Shown here piece after piece: positions 7,796 through 17,117 of a stretch of DNA of 64,000 nt. The stretch lies in NCBI RefSeq assembly GCF_003335045.1, contig NZ_QOZG01000004.1:310001-374000 (forward strand). The letters are read 5' to 3'. The notes beneath the pieces were generated by a model, which was given only the letters and a program-made list of their open reading frames with translations, searched no databases and had not been told where the DNA came from. Both the position numbers and the translations under genes were made by a program. Source of the stretch: Paramesorhizobium salinisoli. GTDB taxonomy: Bacteria > Pseudomonadota > Alphaproteobacteria > Rhizobiales > Rhizobiaceae. The number at the start of each line of letters is the position of its first letter. Within the stretch, counting starts at the first letter, position 1.

Positions 7796-7814
7796 TAGAC
7801 CGACCGTCGGTCTA
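7796..7814. promoter_or_regulatory. Operator: perfect inverted repeat between tetR and efflux operon
   Basis: Perfect palindrome TAGACCGAC-c-GTCGGTCTA with 9-base arms, about 106 bases from the tetR start and 50 bases upstream of the adaptor ATG. A weaker related repeat (CGAC-tttcg-GTCG) is at 7840-7852. TetR repressors commonly bind 15-20 bp palindromes like this in divergent promoter regions, so it is the obvious candidate operator. Confidence 0.7.
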
Positions 7815-7862
7815 TTGCTATAGTCCACCCTTCGCGGCCCGACTTTCGGTCGTTGGAGAGAC

Positions 7863-8867
7863 ATGATGCGGATGTTTCGGATATTGATTGTCGTCGCCCT
7901 TGTGCTGGCGCTTGGTGGTCTCGGCTTCTGGTATATGCAGCGGCCGACATACGTCACGACGATCACGCCGAAGCACGGAGATGCAGCCGAGATCGTCTAT
8001 GCCAGTGGGGTGGTTGAACCGCGCAACTGGGCGAAGGTAACGGCGCTTATACGCGAGCGCATTGTCGAAGAATGCGATTGTGAAGGCAAGGAGGTCGCAA
8101 AGGGCGCGGTGCTTGCTCGTCTTGACGCCAGCGAGGCGGAATCGGCATTGCGCGAACTCGAGGCGCGCCTAAGCCTATCGCGGGAGGAGCATCGACGTTT
8201 TTCGGTGCTAGCCAGCCGCAATGCCGCGAGCCAGCAATCGCTCGACCGGGCGGGCAGCGAGGTCGCGCAGCTCGAAGCGCTGGTGGCCGGGCAGAAGGCA
8301 AGGCTGGAGAGCTATGTGCTGCGTGCGCCGGCGAAGGGCGTTGTGCTGCGCCGTGATGCCGAGGTGGGCGAGATCGCCGACCCGGGAACCGTTCTGTTCT
8401 GGGTGGGGCAGCCAAGGCCGCTTCTCGTCGTGGCGGATGTCAACGAGGAGGATATTCCACGCGTCGAGGTGGGCCAGCGGGCGCTGTTGCGTTCCGATGC
8501 ATTCCCGGATCGCAATCTGGAAGCGGTTGTCGACAGCATCACGCCAAAAGGCGATCCTGTCACCAAGACCTATCGGGTTCGTTTCCGGCTGCCCGACGAT
8601 ACACCGCTGATGATCGGCATGTCGGCCGACGTCAATATCGTTGTCCGCGTCTCCGAGAATGCGTTGCTGGTGCCGTCGCTCGCGCTGCGCGGCGAGGAAG
8701 TCTATGTCGTCGAAAATGACCGGGCCGTGCGGCGGAAACTCGATATCGGCATTCGCGGTCTGCAGGAGGTTGAAATCCTCTCGGGCCTCGCCGCCGATAC
8801 GCGCGTCATTTCTCCCTTTCCTGAGGATGTGGAAGAGGGCGCGCGCGTGACATTGACTGCGGAGTGA
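7863..8867 (+). CDS. Periplasmic adaptor (HlyD/MacA-like membrane fusion protein)
   Basis: A protein of about 334 residues. One N-terminal membrane anchor spans roughly residues 6-23 (ILIVVALVLALGGLGFWY). It is followed by a barrel-sandwich (lipoyl-like) half, a helical hairpin (ASEAESALRELEARLSLSREEH...), the second lipoyl half (VLRAPAKGVVLRRDAEVGEI), and beta-barrel and membrane-proximal domains. Adaptors of this type bridge an inner-membrane transporter to the outer membrane. The next two genes encode an FtsX-like permease and its ATPase, so the system resembles MacAB-type tripartite exporters; no outer-membrane channel is encoded here. Two in-frame ATGs (7863, 7866) follow a GGAGAG; the second has better spacing. 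Confidence 0.88.
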   Translation: MMRMFRILIVVALVLALGGLGFWYMQRPTYVTTITPKHGDAAEIVYASGVVEPRNWAKVTALIRERIVEECDCEGKEVAKGAVLARLDASEAESALRELEARLSLSREEHRRFSVLASRNAASQQSLDRAGSEVAQLEALVAGQKARLESYVLRAPAKGVVLRRDAEVGEIADPGTVLFWVGQPRPLLVVADVNEEDIPRVEVGQRALLRSDAFPDRNLEAVVDSITPKGDPVTKTYRVRFRLPDDTPLMIGMSADVNIVVRVSENALLVPSLALRGEEVYVVENDRAVRRKLDIGIRGLQEVEILSGLAADTRVISPFPEDVEEGARVTLTAE

Positions 8868-8873
8868 GATGAG

Positions 8874-10115
8874 ATGCGGCTCATCCTCGATATCGCCTTC
8901 ACCCATATCGTCGGACGGGGACGCCAGACCCTGGTGGCGATCCTCGGCGTGGCGGTGGGAGTGGGCTTTTCGATCGCCATGGCGGCGCTGATGCAGGGCG
9001 GCCAGGACGATTTCGTCGAGCAACTGGTCAATACCATGCCGCATGTTCAGGTCACCGATGAGCGGCGCACACCGCCACGCCAGCCGGCGGAAGAGGTTTT
9101 TGGAACGGTTGCCATTTCCGGTCTGCGGCCACGAGAGGACCGGCGCGGCATCATCAACCCGACGGCAGCGCTGGCATGGCTCCGGGGATGGGTGCCAGGC
9201 CATGTGGCGGAGAGCCTGAAGACGCAGGGCGTCATTCGCTATTCCAGCCGTGATGTCGGGGCCTCGATCATCGGCGTGGAACCCGATGCGGAACGGGGCG
9301 TGTCGCCGATCGTCGGCGATTTCGTCCAGGGCAGCTTCGACAGGTTGAAGGCGGGCGGCAACAACGTCCTGATCGGCGACACCATGGCGTCGCGTCTGGG
9401 CGCCGGGCTCGGCGACACGATAACGGCGGTATCGTCCACCGGCCTGTCGCGCAATTTCACGATCGCCGGGCTTTTTCACACAGGCACCACGGCACGCGAT
9501 GAAGGCGAGGCCTATGTGCTTTTGAAGAATGCGCAGATCCTGGGCGAGAGGGCGAACGCGATCAACGAGATCAGGATCAAGCTCGCCGATCCCGATGCGG
9601 CGCCTGCGGTGGCGAAACGGGTCGAGGCCGAACTCGGCTACAAGGCCATGGCCTGGCAGGAGGCGAATGAATCCATCCTGGAGGCGCTCGTGATCCGCAA
9701 TGTCATCATGTACACGGTGGTCGCCGCAATTATGCTTGTTGCCGGCTTCGGTATTTTCAACATCATCTCCACCATCACTCACGAAAAAGCGCGCGACATC
9801 GCCATCATGAAGTCACTCGGCTTTGCGGAAGGGGATATGCGGCGGCTGTTCCTGATCGAGGGCCTCGCCATCGGCGCGGCGGGATCGCTTCTCGGCTGGC
9901 TTCTCGGCTTCTCGCTTGTTTATGCGCTGTCGCAGGTGCGTTTCGAACTCGCCACCACCGGACAGGAAATGACGCGGCTGCCGATCGCCTGGAGCTTCCT
10001 GCATTATCTCCTGGCGGCGGCCTTCGCGCTCGTCTCGGCTGCGGTTGCTGGCTATCTGCCCGCCCGCCGGGCGGCGAAGCTCAATCCTGTCGATATCATC
10101 CGGGGTGCGACATGA
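8874..10115 (+). CDS. ABC exporter permease (MacB/FtsX fold)
   Basis: A 413-residue permease with the layout of the FtsX/MacB family: one membrane helix near the N-terminus (LVAILGVAVGVGFSIAMAAL), a large periplasmic domain of about 220 residues, and three C-terminal helices (VIMYTVVAAIMLVAGFGIFN, GLAIGAAGSLLGWLLGFSLV, LLAAAFALVSAAVAGYL). The motif KARDIAIMKSLGF before the second helix is the conserved coupling region. The protein ends in ARRAAKLNPVDIIRG, as is typical. It works with the adaptor upstream and the ATPase whose ATG overlaps its stop (ATGA). The substrate is unknown; a lipophilic compound, lipoprotein or drug is usual for the family. Confidence 0.9.
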   Translation: MRLILDIAFTHIVGRGRQTLVAILGVAVGVGFSIAMAALMQGGQDDFVEQLVNTMPHVQVTDERRTPPRQPAEEVFGTVAISGLRPREDRRGIINPTAALAWLRGWVPGHVAESLKTQGVIRYSSRDVGASIIGVEPDAERGVSPIVGDFVQGSFDRLKAGGNNVLIGDTMASRLGAGLGDTITAVSSTGLSRNFTIAGLFHTGTTARDEGEAYVLLKNAQILGERANAINEIRIKLADPDAAPAVAKRVEAELGYKAMAWQEANESILEALVIRNVIMYTVVAAIMLVAGFGIFNIISTITHEKARDIAIMKSLGFAEGDMRRLFLIEGLAIGAAGSLLGWLLGFSLVYALSQVRFELATTGQEMTRLPIAWSFLHYLLAAAFALVSAAVAGYLPARRAAKLNPVDIIRGAT

Positions 10116-10789
10116 ACACGCTGATCGAAGCTGTAGATCTCACGCGGGTGCTGCCGGCGATCGTTCCGGTCACGCTGATCAGCGATGTTTCGCTGTCGGT
10201 CGGCGAGAGAGAATTCGTCGCGGTCACCGGCCCCTCCGGCTCGGGAAAATCATCGCTTCTGTATCTGCTCGGCCTTCTCGATAAGCCGACAAGCGGCATG
10301 CTGAAAATAGGCGGGCGCGATTGCGGGCCGATGGACGAAGAGGAGCGGGCAAGGACGCGTCTTGCGATGCTGGGCTTCGTCTTCCAGTTCCATTTCCTGC
10401 TGCCGGAGTTCACGGTGCGGGAGAATGTCGAAATCCCGATGCGCAAGCTGGGCCGGCTGTCGCGGCTGCAGATGCGGGAAAGAGCAACGGAACTACTGGA
10501 ATCGCTGGGGCTTGCAGGGCACCTCGACAAGCGGCCGGACCAGCTCTCCGGCGGGCAGCGCCAGCGTGTTGCCGTTGCCCGCTCGCTTGCCAACGATCCG
10601 CCGATCGTGCTGGCCGACGAGCCCACGGGCAGCCTCGATACCAAAAGCTCCGAGCAGGTTTTCCATATTCTGGAAGCGCTGGTGCGCGAACGCAACAAGA
10701 CCGTGATCGCCGTGACCCATGATGTTGAGATGGCGGCACGGATGGATCGCCGCATCCACCTGGTCGATGGCAGGATAGCAGAGCCGTAA
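10112..10789 (+). CDS. ABC exporter ATPase (LolD/MacB-type)
   Basis: A 225-residue ATPase with Walker A GPSGSGKSS (about residues 43-51), Q-loop FVFQFHFLL, signature LSGGQRQR, Walker B VLADEPTGSLD and H-loop VTHDVEMA, all intact. LPEFTVRENVEIPM after the Q-loop is characteristic of the LolD/MacB/FtsE subgroup, which powers FtsX-like permeases by mechanotransmission. It overlaps the permease gene by 4 bases and is the last gene of the three-gene export operon. Confidence 0.93.
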   Translation: MNTLIEAVDLTRVLPAIVPVTLISDVSLSVGEREFVAVTGPSGSGKSSLLYLLGLLDKPTSGMLKIGGRDCGPMDEEERARTRLAMLGFVFQFHFLLPEFTVRENVEIPMRKLGRLSRLQMRERATELLESLGLAGHLDKRPDQLSGGQRQRVAVARSLANDPPIVLADEPTGSLDTKSSEQVFHILEALVRERNKTVIAVTHDVEMAARMDRRIHLVDGRIAEP

Positions 10790-10796
10790 ACGGCTC
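10781..10796. terminator. Small hairpin spanning two convergent stop codons
   Basis: Inverted repeat GAGCCG-taaa-CGGCTC. It contains the stop of the ABC ATPase gene and reaches the stop of the convergent phosphofructokinase gene, which ends 5 bases away. There is no T-tract, so it is at best a weak bidirectional terminator. Confidence 0.4.
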
Positions 10797-11961
10797 AGAC
10801 AAACGGCTTTGCGGGATCGAAGCGCCGAGGCAGCAATCGCTCCATATAGGCCATGCCTTGCGACGAAACCTGGTTGGCATCCGGCAGAAGGAAATCGTCG
10901 GGCATATGGCGGGTCTTGCCGGCGACATCGGCGAGGGGGACGAGCCGCGGAACCGTTGCGCCATTTTCGTATTGCAAGGCGACCGAGCCGCCGCCGCGTG
11001 CCGCTGCCTCGACAGCGAAGACACCGGCCTCGAAGGCCTCGCGCGCATCCGTCGGGTTGATCATGCCTATATTGCCGCGCGGCAGGTAGCCGAAGGTATC
11101 GACGCGGGAACGGGTGCGGGGCAGGCCATCCTTCAGGAGCCGCTCCACCGCCATTCCGAGATCGCCACCGGAAAGCTGGATGTTGCCATGGGCGTCGCGC
11201 TCGACCTTGTCCGCAGGCACCAGCGTTTCCACGAGCGCGCGGCCATCATCCGTCGAAACGCCTTCCGACATGGCCACGACGCAACGGCCATGGCGACTTA
11301 CGACAGCGCTGACATCGTCAATGAACCGTGTCGCCGAGAAGGCCCGCTCGGGCACATAGACGAGATGCGGACCGCTTTCCTCATCCTGCCGCCATGCGGC
11401 TGCGGCGGCAGTTAGAAAGCCGGCGTGCCGACCCATGACGATGCCCACATAAACGCCCGGGAGGGCACGAAAATCGAGATCGACGCTGAGAAACGCGCCC
11501 GCCACGAATTCGGCGGCGGATATGAAGCCCGGTGTGTGGTCGTTTTCAACGAGATCATTGTCTATCGTCTTGGGCGCATGGACGAAGGCGATGTCGCCGC
11601 CGGCAGCTTCAGCCAGGATCTGCTGGGTTCCGGCCGTGTCGTTGCCGCCGATATAGACGAATGCAGTCGTACCAGCCTGGCGCAGGCCCTTCAGGATCTT
11701 TTCGCAATAGGCTTGATCCGGCTTGTCGCGGGTGCTTCCCAGTGCTGCGCTGGGTGTTGCACCTATGCGTTTCAGCTCCTCGTCCGCTAGAGCCATAAGA
11801 TCGACGAAGTCGCTGTCACGGATACCGCGCACACCATGGCGGGCGCCAAGTACGCGGGCGCCGGGATAGCGGCGCCGCGCTTCCAGGACCACCCCGGCCA
11901 AAGTCTGGTTTATGACGGCCGTCGGCCCGCCGCCCTGCGCGATCACGAATGTCTCGGTCAT
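10795..11961 (-). CDS. 6-phosphofructokinase, probably PPi-dependent
   Basis: A 388-residue PfkA-superfamily enzyme phosphorylating fructose 6-phosphate. N-terminal FVIAQGGGPTAVIN is the phosphoryl-donor loop. The motif FVYIGGNDTAGT carries Asn-Asp where ATP-dependent enzymes have GGDG, and PKTIDNDL carries the Lys seen in pyrophosphate-dependent enzymes (ATP enzymes have PGTIDND). Both points argue for PPi as donor. MGRHAGFL and a C-terminal NQVSSQGMAYMERLLPRRFDP complete the family pattern. It lies 36 bases downstream of the slipin gene on the same strand, so NfeD, slipin and this gene may form one transcript. Donor specificity is inferred. Confidence 0.85.
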   Translation of the reverse strand: MTETFVIAQGGGPTAVINQTLAGVVLEARRRYPGARVLGARHGVRGIRDSDFVDLMALADEELKRIGATPSAALGSTRDKPDQAYCEKILKGLRQAGTTAFVYIGGNDTAGTQQILAEAAGGDIAFVHAPKTIDNDLVENDHTPGFISAAEFVAGAFLSVDLDFRALPGVYVGIVMGRHAGFLTAAAAAWRQDEESGPHLVYVPERAFSATRFIDDVSAVVSRHGRCVVAMSEGVSTDDGRALVETLVPADKVERDAHGNIQLSGGDLGMAVERLLKDGLPRTRSRVDTFGYLPRGNIGMINPTDAREAFEAGVFAVEAAARGGGSVALQYENGATVPRLVPLADVAGKTRHMPDDFLLPDANQVSSQGMAYMERLLPRRFDPAKPFV

Positions 11962-11997
11962 CTCGGCCTTCCCTGAATTACGCTATTTTGCAGACTA

Positions 11998-12780
11998 CTA
12001 TTTGTTGGTTGAGGGCTTGGCCGGGGAAGCCGCCGCCGTCTTCAAAAACTCTCCAAGTTCCATCGGAAAGGGGAAGATGATGGTCGAGGTTTTCTCTCCG
12101 GCGATGACGTTGAGGGTGCTGAGATAGCGCAATTGCATCGCTTCCGGCCGCTGGCTCAGGATGTTGGCCGCTTCCAGCAGCTTCTGCGCTGCCTGCTCCT
12201 CGCCCTCGGCATTGATGATCTTGGCGCGGCGTTCACGCTCCGCCTCGGCCTGGCGGGCTATGGCGCGGATCATGGATTCATTGATATCCACATGCTTGAT
12301 CTCGACATTGGCGACCTTGATGCCCCATGCGTCGGTCTGGGCATCGAGGATTTCCTGGATGTCGCTGTTCAGCTTGTCGCGCTCGGCCAGCATCTCGTCG
12401 AGATCGTGCTTGCCCAAGACCGAACGCAACGTGGTCTGGGCCAACTGGCTCGTCGCCGCCATGAAGTCTTCAACCTGAATCGTCGCGCGTTCGGGATCGA
12501 TGACACGGAAGTAGATCACGGCATTGACGCGGACAGAAACGTTGTCTCGCGAAATCACGTCCTGGCTCGGTACGTCGAGCACCAGCGTCCTGAGATCAAC
12601 GCGGATCATCTGCTGGATGAAGGGGATCAGGATGATCAGGCCGGGGCCTTTGACGCCAGTGAAGCGGCCAAGCGTAAACACCACTGCCCGCTCATACTCC
12701 CGCAAAATCTTGATGGCCTTGGCGAGAAAGACCAGCAGGATAATGACGATGGGTGCAATAAAGGCAATATTGTCGAACAT
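11998..12780 (-). CDS. Slipin / stomatin-like SPFH membrane protein
   Basis: A 260-residue protein from the ATG at 12780, which has a clear GGAGG upstream. One N-terminal membrane segment (residues about 6-23) precedes the SPFH/band-7 domain: [38 protein letters not shown]-like segments and [19 protein letters not shown] charged helix ([18 protein letters not shown]) mediates oligomerisation in the family. It follows an NfeD-type protease gene, the classic stomatin-operon arrangement, where the protease cleaves the slipin or the two organise membrane microdomains. An in-frame upstream extension to 12993 lies inside the nfeD gene and is unlikely. Confidence 0.93.
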   Translation of the reverse strand: MFDNIAFIAPIVIILLVFLAKAIKILREYERAVVFTLGRFTGVKGPGLIILIPFIQQMIRVDLRTLVLDVPSQDVISRDNVSVRVNAVIYFRVIDPERATIQVEDFMAATSQLAQTTLRSVLGKHDLDEMLAERDKLNSDIQEILDAQTDAWGIKVANVEIKHVDINESMIRAIARQAEAERERRAKIINAEGEEQAAQKLLEAANILSQRPEAMQLRYLSTLNVIAGEKTSTIIFPFPMELGEFLKTAAASPAKPSTNK

Positions 12781-12841
12781 CGGAAGATCCTCCATCGGCG
12801 ACGTTATAACAGGATAAGCAGATTTGCCGGCGCTATCCCAG

Positions 12842-14260
12842 CTATTTTCGGGCCTGATTATTTTCCAGCCTATGGGGCTCGACCTTGAGGACGAGCCCAT
12901 CGATGCCGGCGACGTAAGCCTTTTGCCCTTTTTCGAATGGCGTGCCGGAGACAGCAGCCCACCGTTCGCCATGGGCGAGGACATGGCCTGCATTGTCTTG
13001 CCAGTCCAATATTTCGGCGGGCGCGCCGATCATCTGCTCAGCGCCCGTGGCGACAGGCCGTTTGTGCGAGGAGATCGCCATGCGCGCGACCAACAGCGAA
13101 AGCGCCAGGCTTGTCAGCGCGACACCGCCAACCACAGGCCATGACAGATGGAGGCCCGGGACTTCCGTATCTATCAGAATCGTGGCGCCGAATATGAAGG
13201 ACAGCGCCCCGCCGATACCGAGAGCGCCGAAGGATGGGGTGAATATCTCGGCTGCCATCAGTGCAAGGCCGAGAAGAATGAGGCCGAGGCCCGCGAGGTT
13301 AACAGGCAGGATTGCGAGCGCATAAAGGCCGATCAGCAGGCAGATTGCGCCGATAGTGCCCGGAAAGAATGCGCCTGGAGTCATGAACTCGAAAATGAGG
13401 CCGTAGATTCCGATCATCATCAGGATCAGTGCGACATTTGGATTGGTTATGACCGTCAGCAATTTGGTACGCCAGTCCGGCTCGACATGCTCCAGCGCCA
13501 GGCCTGTCGTGTCGAGCGTGACGCGGTTTCCGCCAACTTCGACCGTGCGGCCATTGGTCTGCGCGAGAAGATCATCCAGGTTTGGCGCGACGATATCGAT
13601 GACATGTTCGCTGAGCGCGGCGCTGGCGGGAAGGCTCGCCGCTTCGCGCACCGCCTTTTCGGCCCAAGCGATATTGCGCCCGCGCAATTCGGCGAGGGAG
13701 CGGATATAGGCCACGGCGTCGTTGACCGCCTTTGCCTCCATCGCGTTGGCCGGCTTCTTTTCGGCGTTCTGATCCTTCTGTTGTTCACCGTCGGGGAAGG
13801 GCGTGCCGCCGCCGATCTGGACCGGTGTCGCCGCGCCGAGATTGGTGCCCGGCGCCATTGCGGCTATATGGCTGGCATAGAGGATATAGGTGCCTGCGCT
13901 CGCTGCCCTCGCGCCGCTTGGAGCGACATAGGTTGCGACGGGTACGGGCGAGGCCAGAATAACGCGGATGATGTCGCGCATCGATGTGTCGAGGCCGCCG
14001 GGCGTGTCCATCTCGATGATGGCGAGCGATGCATTGCGATCCGCCGCCATCTTCAAGCCACGCGTGATGTAGTCGGATGCGGCGGGACCGATGATGCCGT
14101 TGAGGTGGAAGACCAGCGCGGTGCGGCCAGTCTGGGCGTTGTTCGGCAATGTCGACAGCAGCAGGCCGAGGAATATCAGGGCAATGGAGAGGACCGCACG
14201 TGAAAGAACGACGCGCCGGTATCCTGACCATTCTCCGACAATTTTCCGTAGCAGATCCAT
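12842..14260 (-). CDS. NfeD-type membrane serine protease (stomatin operon partner)
   Basis: A 472-residue long-form NfeD. It begins with a signal anchor ([16 protein letters not shown]), followed by a ClpP/SppA-like protease domain: [19 protein letters not shown], then [13 protein letters not shown] with the nucleophilic Ser in AASAG, then [18 protein letters not shown]; a Lys further on should complete the Ser-Lys dyad. Four to five membrane helices follow (about residues 240-370), then a C-terminal OB-fold NfeD domain ([17 protein letters not shown]). It lies upstream of the slipin gene. Homologues cleave the C-terminal hydrophobic part of their slipin partner; the function here is inferred. 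Confidence 0.92.
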   Translation of the reverse strand: MDLLRKIVGEWSGYRRVVLSRAVLSIALIFLGLLLSTLPNNAQTGRTALVFHLNGIIGPAASDYITRGLKMAADRNASLAIIEMDTPGGLDTSMRDIIRVILASPVPVATYVAPSGARAASAGTYILYASHIAAMAPGTNLGAATPVQIGGGTPFPDGEQQKDQNAEKKPANAMEAKAVNDAVAYIRSLAELRGRNIAWAEKAVREAASLPASAALSEHVIDIVAPNLDDLLAQTNGRTVEVGGNRVTLDTTGLALEHVEPDWRTKLLTVITNPNVALILMMIGIYGLIFEFMTPGAFFPGTIGAICLLIGLYALAILPVNLAGLGLILLGLALMAAEIFTPSFGALGIGGALSFIFGATILIDTEVPGLHLSWPVVGGVALTSLALSLLVARMAISSHKRPVATGAEQMIGAPAEILDWQDNAGHVLAHGERWAAVSGTPFEKGQKAYVAGIDGLVLKVEPHRLENNQARK

Positions 14261-14405
14261 GACTCATCTTAAGCCATTGCCGAGGTTTTCGCCACCGGCA
14301 GCATTGGCTGGATCCGCAGGCTGGGTTTCATTCTCACCCGGAGGTAACGCGAGTTTCGGTTGCGGTCCGGAATTTGATATCGTTAGATCATCCGGAACTT
14401 GCCCT

Positions 14406-14756
14406 ATGGAAGACGCCATGCAGAACATATTTTCGTCCGATGACATCTCCGACCCGGCGGATGTCGCAGAGCGATGGATCGAGGGAGGGCGGACGGTTGC
14501 CATTGCTACGGTGATCGAGACCTGGGGATCGGCGCCGCGTCCGGTGGGCAGCCATCTGGTGATCGACGGCGAGGGAAATTTTCACGGCTCGGTATCGGGT
14601 GGGTGCGTCGAGGGTGCGGTCATTGCCGAGGCGATGGACGTGATCGCCGATGGCAAGCCGCGCCTCCTTGAATTCGGCGTTGCCGACGAGACCGCATGGC
14701 GCGTGGGGCTCTCCTGCGGTGGCCGGATCAGCGTCTATGTGGAGCGGGTCGGCTGA
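14406..14756 (+). CDS. XdhC/CoxI-like molybdoenzyme maturation factor, N-terminal half as a separate gene
   Basis: A protein of about 116 residues corresponding to the N-terminal XdhC/CoxI domain: TVAIATVIETWGSAPRPVGS, then GSVSGGCVEGAV, then LSCGGRISVYVE. XdhC-type proteins bind the molybdenum cofactor, promote its sulfuration and help insert it into xanthine-dehydrogenase-family enzymes. The C-terminal Rossmann part is encoded by the next gene, whose ATG overlaps this stop (TGATG). Starts at 14406 or 14418 are both possible. Confidence 0.82.
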   Translation: MEDAMQNIFSSDDISDPADVAERWIEGGRTVAIATVIETWGSAPRPVGSHLVIDGEGNFHGSVSGGCVEGAVIAEAMDVIADGKPRLLEFGVADETAWRVGLSCGGRISVYVERVG

Positions 14757-15448
14757 TGGATATAAGCAGCCTCAGGGCGTTCAACGCTGCTCGCGATGCG
14801 CGCCGTGCGGTGCTGCTGCTCACCGATCTCACCGGGGGAGGCGAGCGCGTGATCGCGCCGGGCAATACGGTCGAGGAGGGGCTTGCCGTCGCCGTAGAGG
14901 ATGCATTTCGCTCGGGAAAATCCCGCGTCGTTGAGACGGGCGGGCGCAAATTCTTCCTCAATGTCCATCTGCCGCCGCCGCGCCTAGTGGTGATCGGGGC
15001 TGTGCATATCAGCCAGGCGCTAGCGTCGATGGCCAAGATTGCCGGTTATGATATGGAGATCATCGACCCGCGCGCGGCCTTTGCGACCGGGGAGCGCTTC
15101 CCTGATGTGCGGCTTTACGCGGAATGGCCGGAAGATATGCTGGAAGCGCGTCCGCTCGATGCGTTTACGGCGCTTGCAGCACTTACTCATGATCCGAAGA
15201 TCGACGATTATCCCCTGCGGCAGGCGATCCTGGCCGACTGCTTCTATGTCGGGGCGCTGGGCAGCCGCAAGACGCATGCGGCGCGCATTGAGCGGCTGAA
15301 AGCGACGGGATTATCGGATGAACAGATCGGGCGCATTCGCGCGCCGATCGGCCTCGATATCGGCGCTGCCAGTCCCGCAGAAATTGCTGTGGCCGTGCTG
15401 GGGGAAGTCATCGCGGCGCTTCGCAAACGCGGATCTGGAACGGGGTGA
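14756..15448 (+). CDS. XdhC-family protein, C-terminal Rossmann half
   Basis: A 230-residue protein starting MDISSLRAFN, overlapping the previous gene by one base. The region PPRLVVIGAVHISQALASMA is the Rossmann start of the XdhC_C domain, and FYVGALGSRKTHAARIERL is its most conserved signature. Together with the upstream gene it forms a full XdhC/CoxI equivalent split in two. No xanthine dehydrogenase or other molybdoenzyme gene is in the window, so the client enzyme is unknown. Confidence 0.85.
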   Translation: MDISSLRAFNAARDARRAVLLLTDLTGGGERVIAPGNTVEEGLAVAVEDAFRSGKSRVVETGGRKFFLNVHLPPPRLVVIGAVHISQALASMAKIAGYDMEIIDPRAAFATGERFPDVRLYAEWPEDMLEARPLDAFTALAALTHDPKIDDYPLRQAILADCFYVGALGSRKTHAARIERLKATGLSDEQIGRIRAPIGLDIGAASPAEIAVAVLGEVIAALRKRGSGTG

Positions 15449-15449
15449 G

Positions 15450-15481
15450 AACCGGGAAAGCATGATGATGCTTTCCCGGTT
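15450..15481. terminator. Bidirectional terminator between xdhC pair and amaB
   Basis: Strong hairpin with arms AACCGGGAAAGCAT/ATGCTTTCCCGGTT around a 4-base centre, followed by TTCGTTCTTA on the plus strand. It lies exactly between the convergent ends of the XdhC gene and the aldehyde dehydrogenase gene. Confidence 0.75.
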
Positions 15482-15487
15482 TCGTTC

Positions 15488-17020
15488 TTATTCGATGTCG
15501 AACGAAACGCCCTGCGCCAGCGGCAGGGCCTTCGAATAATTGACGGTGTTCGTGGCGCGGCGCATATAGGCCTTCCAGGCATCGGAACCAGACTCGCGTC
15601 CGCCGCCGGTTTCCTTCTCGCCGCCGAACGCACCGCCGATTTCCGCGCCAGACGTGCCGATATTGACATTGGCGATGCCGCAATCCGAACCATCGACGCT
15701 AAGGAAACGCTCGGCTTCCTGCAGATCGAGCGTGAAGATCGACGAGGACAGGCCGGCGCCGACCGCATTGTGATCACGCAATGCCTCGTCGAAATCGCTG
15801 TACTTCATGACGTAAAGGATCGGCGCGAAGGTCTCCTCCGTCACCGGCGCAACCTGCTTCGGCATTTCGACGAGGGCGGGCTTCACGTAATAGGCATTCG
15901 CTTGACCGGTATCGACCCGCTCGCCGCCGGTGATGGCGCCGCCATTGTTTGCGGCTTCCTTCAGCGCCTTTTGCATGTGCTCGAAAGCGGGCTTGTCGAT
16001 CAGCGGACCGACGAGCGCGCTCGTTTCCAGCGGGCTGCCGACGGAAACACTGGTGTAAGCCTTCTTCAGGCGGGGCACCAATGCGTCATAGACGCTTTCA
16101 TGCACGAAGAGGCGACGCAGGGTCGTGCAGCGCTGCCCTGCCGTGCCCATGGCGCCGAAGGCGATTGCGCGAAGGGCCATGTCGAGGTCGGCGGAGGGGC
16201 AGACGATGCCGGCATTGTTGCCGCCCAGTTCAAGGATAGAGCGGGCAAAGCGCTTTGCCAGACGCGGGCCGACCTCGCGACCCATGCGGGTGGAGCCGGT
16301 GGCCGAGACGAGCGGAACCTTGGGGCTGTCGACCAGCACTTCGCCGATGGCGCGATCGCCGATCAGCACCTGTGACAGGCCTTCCGGCGCATCGCCGAAT
16401 TTCTTTGCCGCACGCGCGAAGATCGCATTGCAGGCGAGCGCGGCGAGCGGCGTCTTTTCCGATGGCTTCCACACCACCGCATTGCCGCAGACCAGAGCCA
16501 GCGCGGCGTTCCACGACCAGACGGCGACGGGGAAATTGAAGGCGGAGATCACGCCGACGACGCCCAGCGGATGCCAGGTTTCCATCATGCGGTGGCCTGG
16601 CCGTTCGGTAGCGATGGTAAGGCCGTAGAGCTGGCGGGAAAGACCGACGGCGAAATCACAGATATCGATCATTTCCTGCACTTCGCCGAGACCTTCGGAC
16701 GGGATCTTGCCCGCTTCGATGGAAACGAGACGGCCGAGGTCAGCCTTGGCGGCGCGCAGTTCCTCGCCGAGCAGGCGCACAAGCTCGCCGCGCTTTGGCG
16801 CAGGCACCAGCCGCCATTTTCGGAAAGCTTCATCAGCCTTGTCGATGATCTTTTCCGCATCGGCGGTGGAATGCGTCTTGAGGCTGGCGATCTGATCGCC
16901 GGTTACCGGCGTAAACGAGGCGAGGTCCCCGGAGATATAGGCCGATGCCTCGACGCCGAGCTTCTCCAGAAGCGCCGCGGTCTCGCGCTTCACATCGATC
17001 TTGTTGACTGGGGTGTCCAT
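15488..17020 (-). CDS. amaB: Alpha-aminoadipic semialdehyde dehydrogenase (L-piperidine-6-carboxylate dehydrogenase)
   Basis: A 510-residue ALDH of the ALDH7/antiquitin type. Landmarks are FNFPVAVWSWN (cofactor-binding region), WKPSEKTPL, ILELGGNN with catalytic Glu near 264, and GTAGQRCTTLRR with catalytic Cys near 298; the last is distinctive for ALDH7. The C-terminal NVNIGTSGAEIGGAFGGEK also fits. It oxidises alpha-aminoadipate semialdehyde, in equilibrium with piperideine-6-carboxylate, to L-2-aminoadipate. Its neighbours are an HglS-type 2-oxoadipate enzyme on the same strand and, across a LysR gene, a pipecolate-oxidase-like protein, which makes a pipecolate/D-lysine route more likely than a generic ALDH role. 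Confidence 0.9.
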   Translation of the reverse strand: MDTPVNKIDVKRETAALLEKLGVEASAYISGDLASFTPVTGDQIASLKTHSTADAEKIIDKADEAFRKWRLVPAPKRGELVRLLGEELRAAKADLGRLVSIEAGKIPSEGLGEVQEMIDICDFAVGLSRQLYGLTIATERPGHRMMETWHPLGVVGVISAFNFPVAVWSWNAALALVCGNAVVWKPSEKTPLAALACNAIFARAAKKFGDAPEGLSQVLIGDRAIGEVLVDSPKVPLVSATGSTRMGREVGPRLAKRFARSILELGGNNAGIVCPSADLDMALRAIAFGAMGTAGQRCTTLRRLFVHESVYDALVPRLKKAYTSVSVGSPLETSALVGPLIDKPAFEHMQKALKEAANNGGAITGGERVDTGQANAYYVKPALVEMPKQVAPVTEETFAPILYVMKYSDFDEALRDHNAVGAGLSSSIFTLDLQEAERFLSVDGSDCGIANVNIGTSGAEIGGAFGGEKETGGGRESGSDAWKAYMRRATNTVNYSKALPLAQGVSFDIE

Positions 17021-17117
17021 GGTTCCGTCTCTTCCTGTTCGATTGTTCTACCCGGCCAAGCCAGCGGCGGCCATTTGGTCTGTTTCTATCATAGATGGGA
17101 ATTCGATGCCCGGCACG

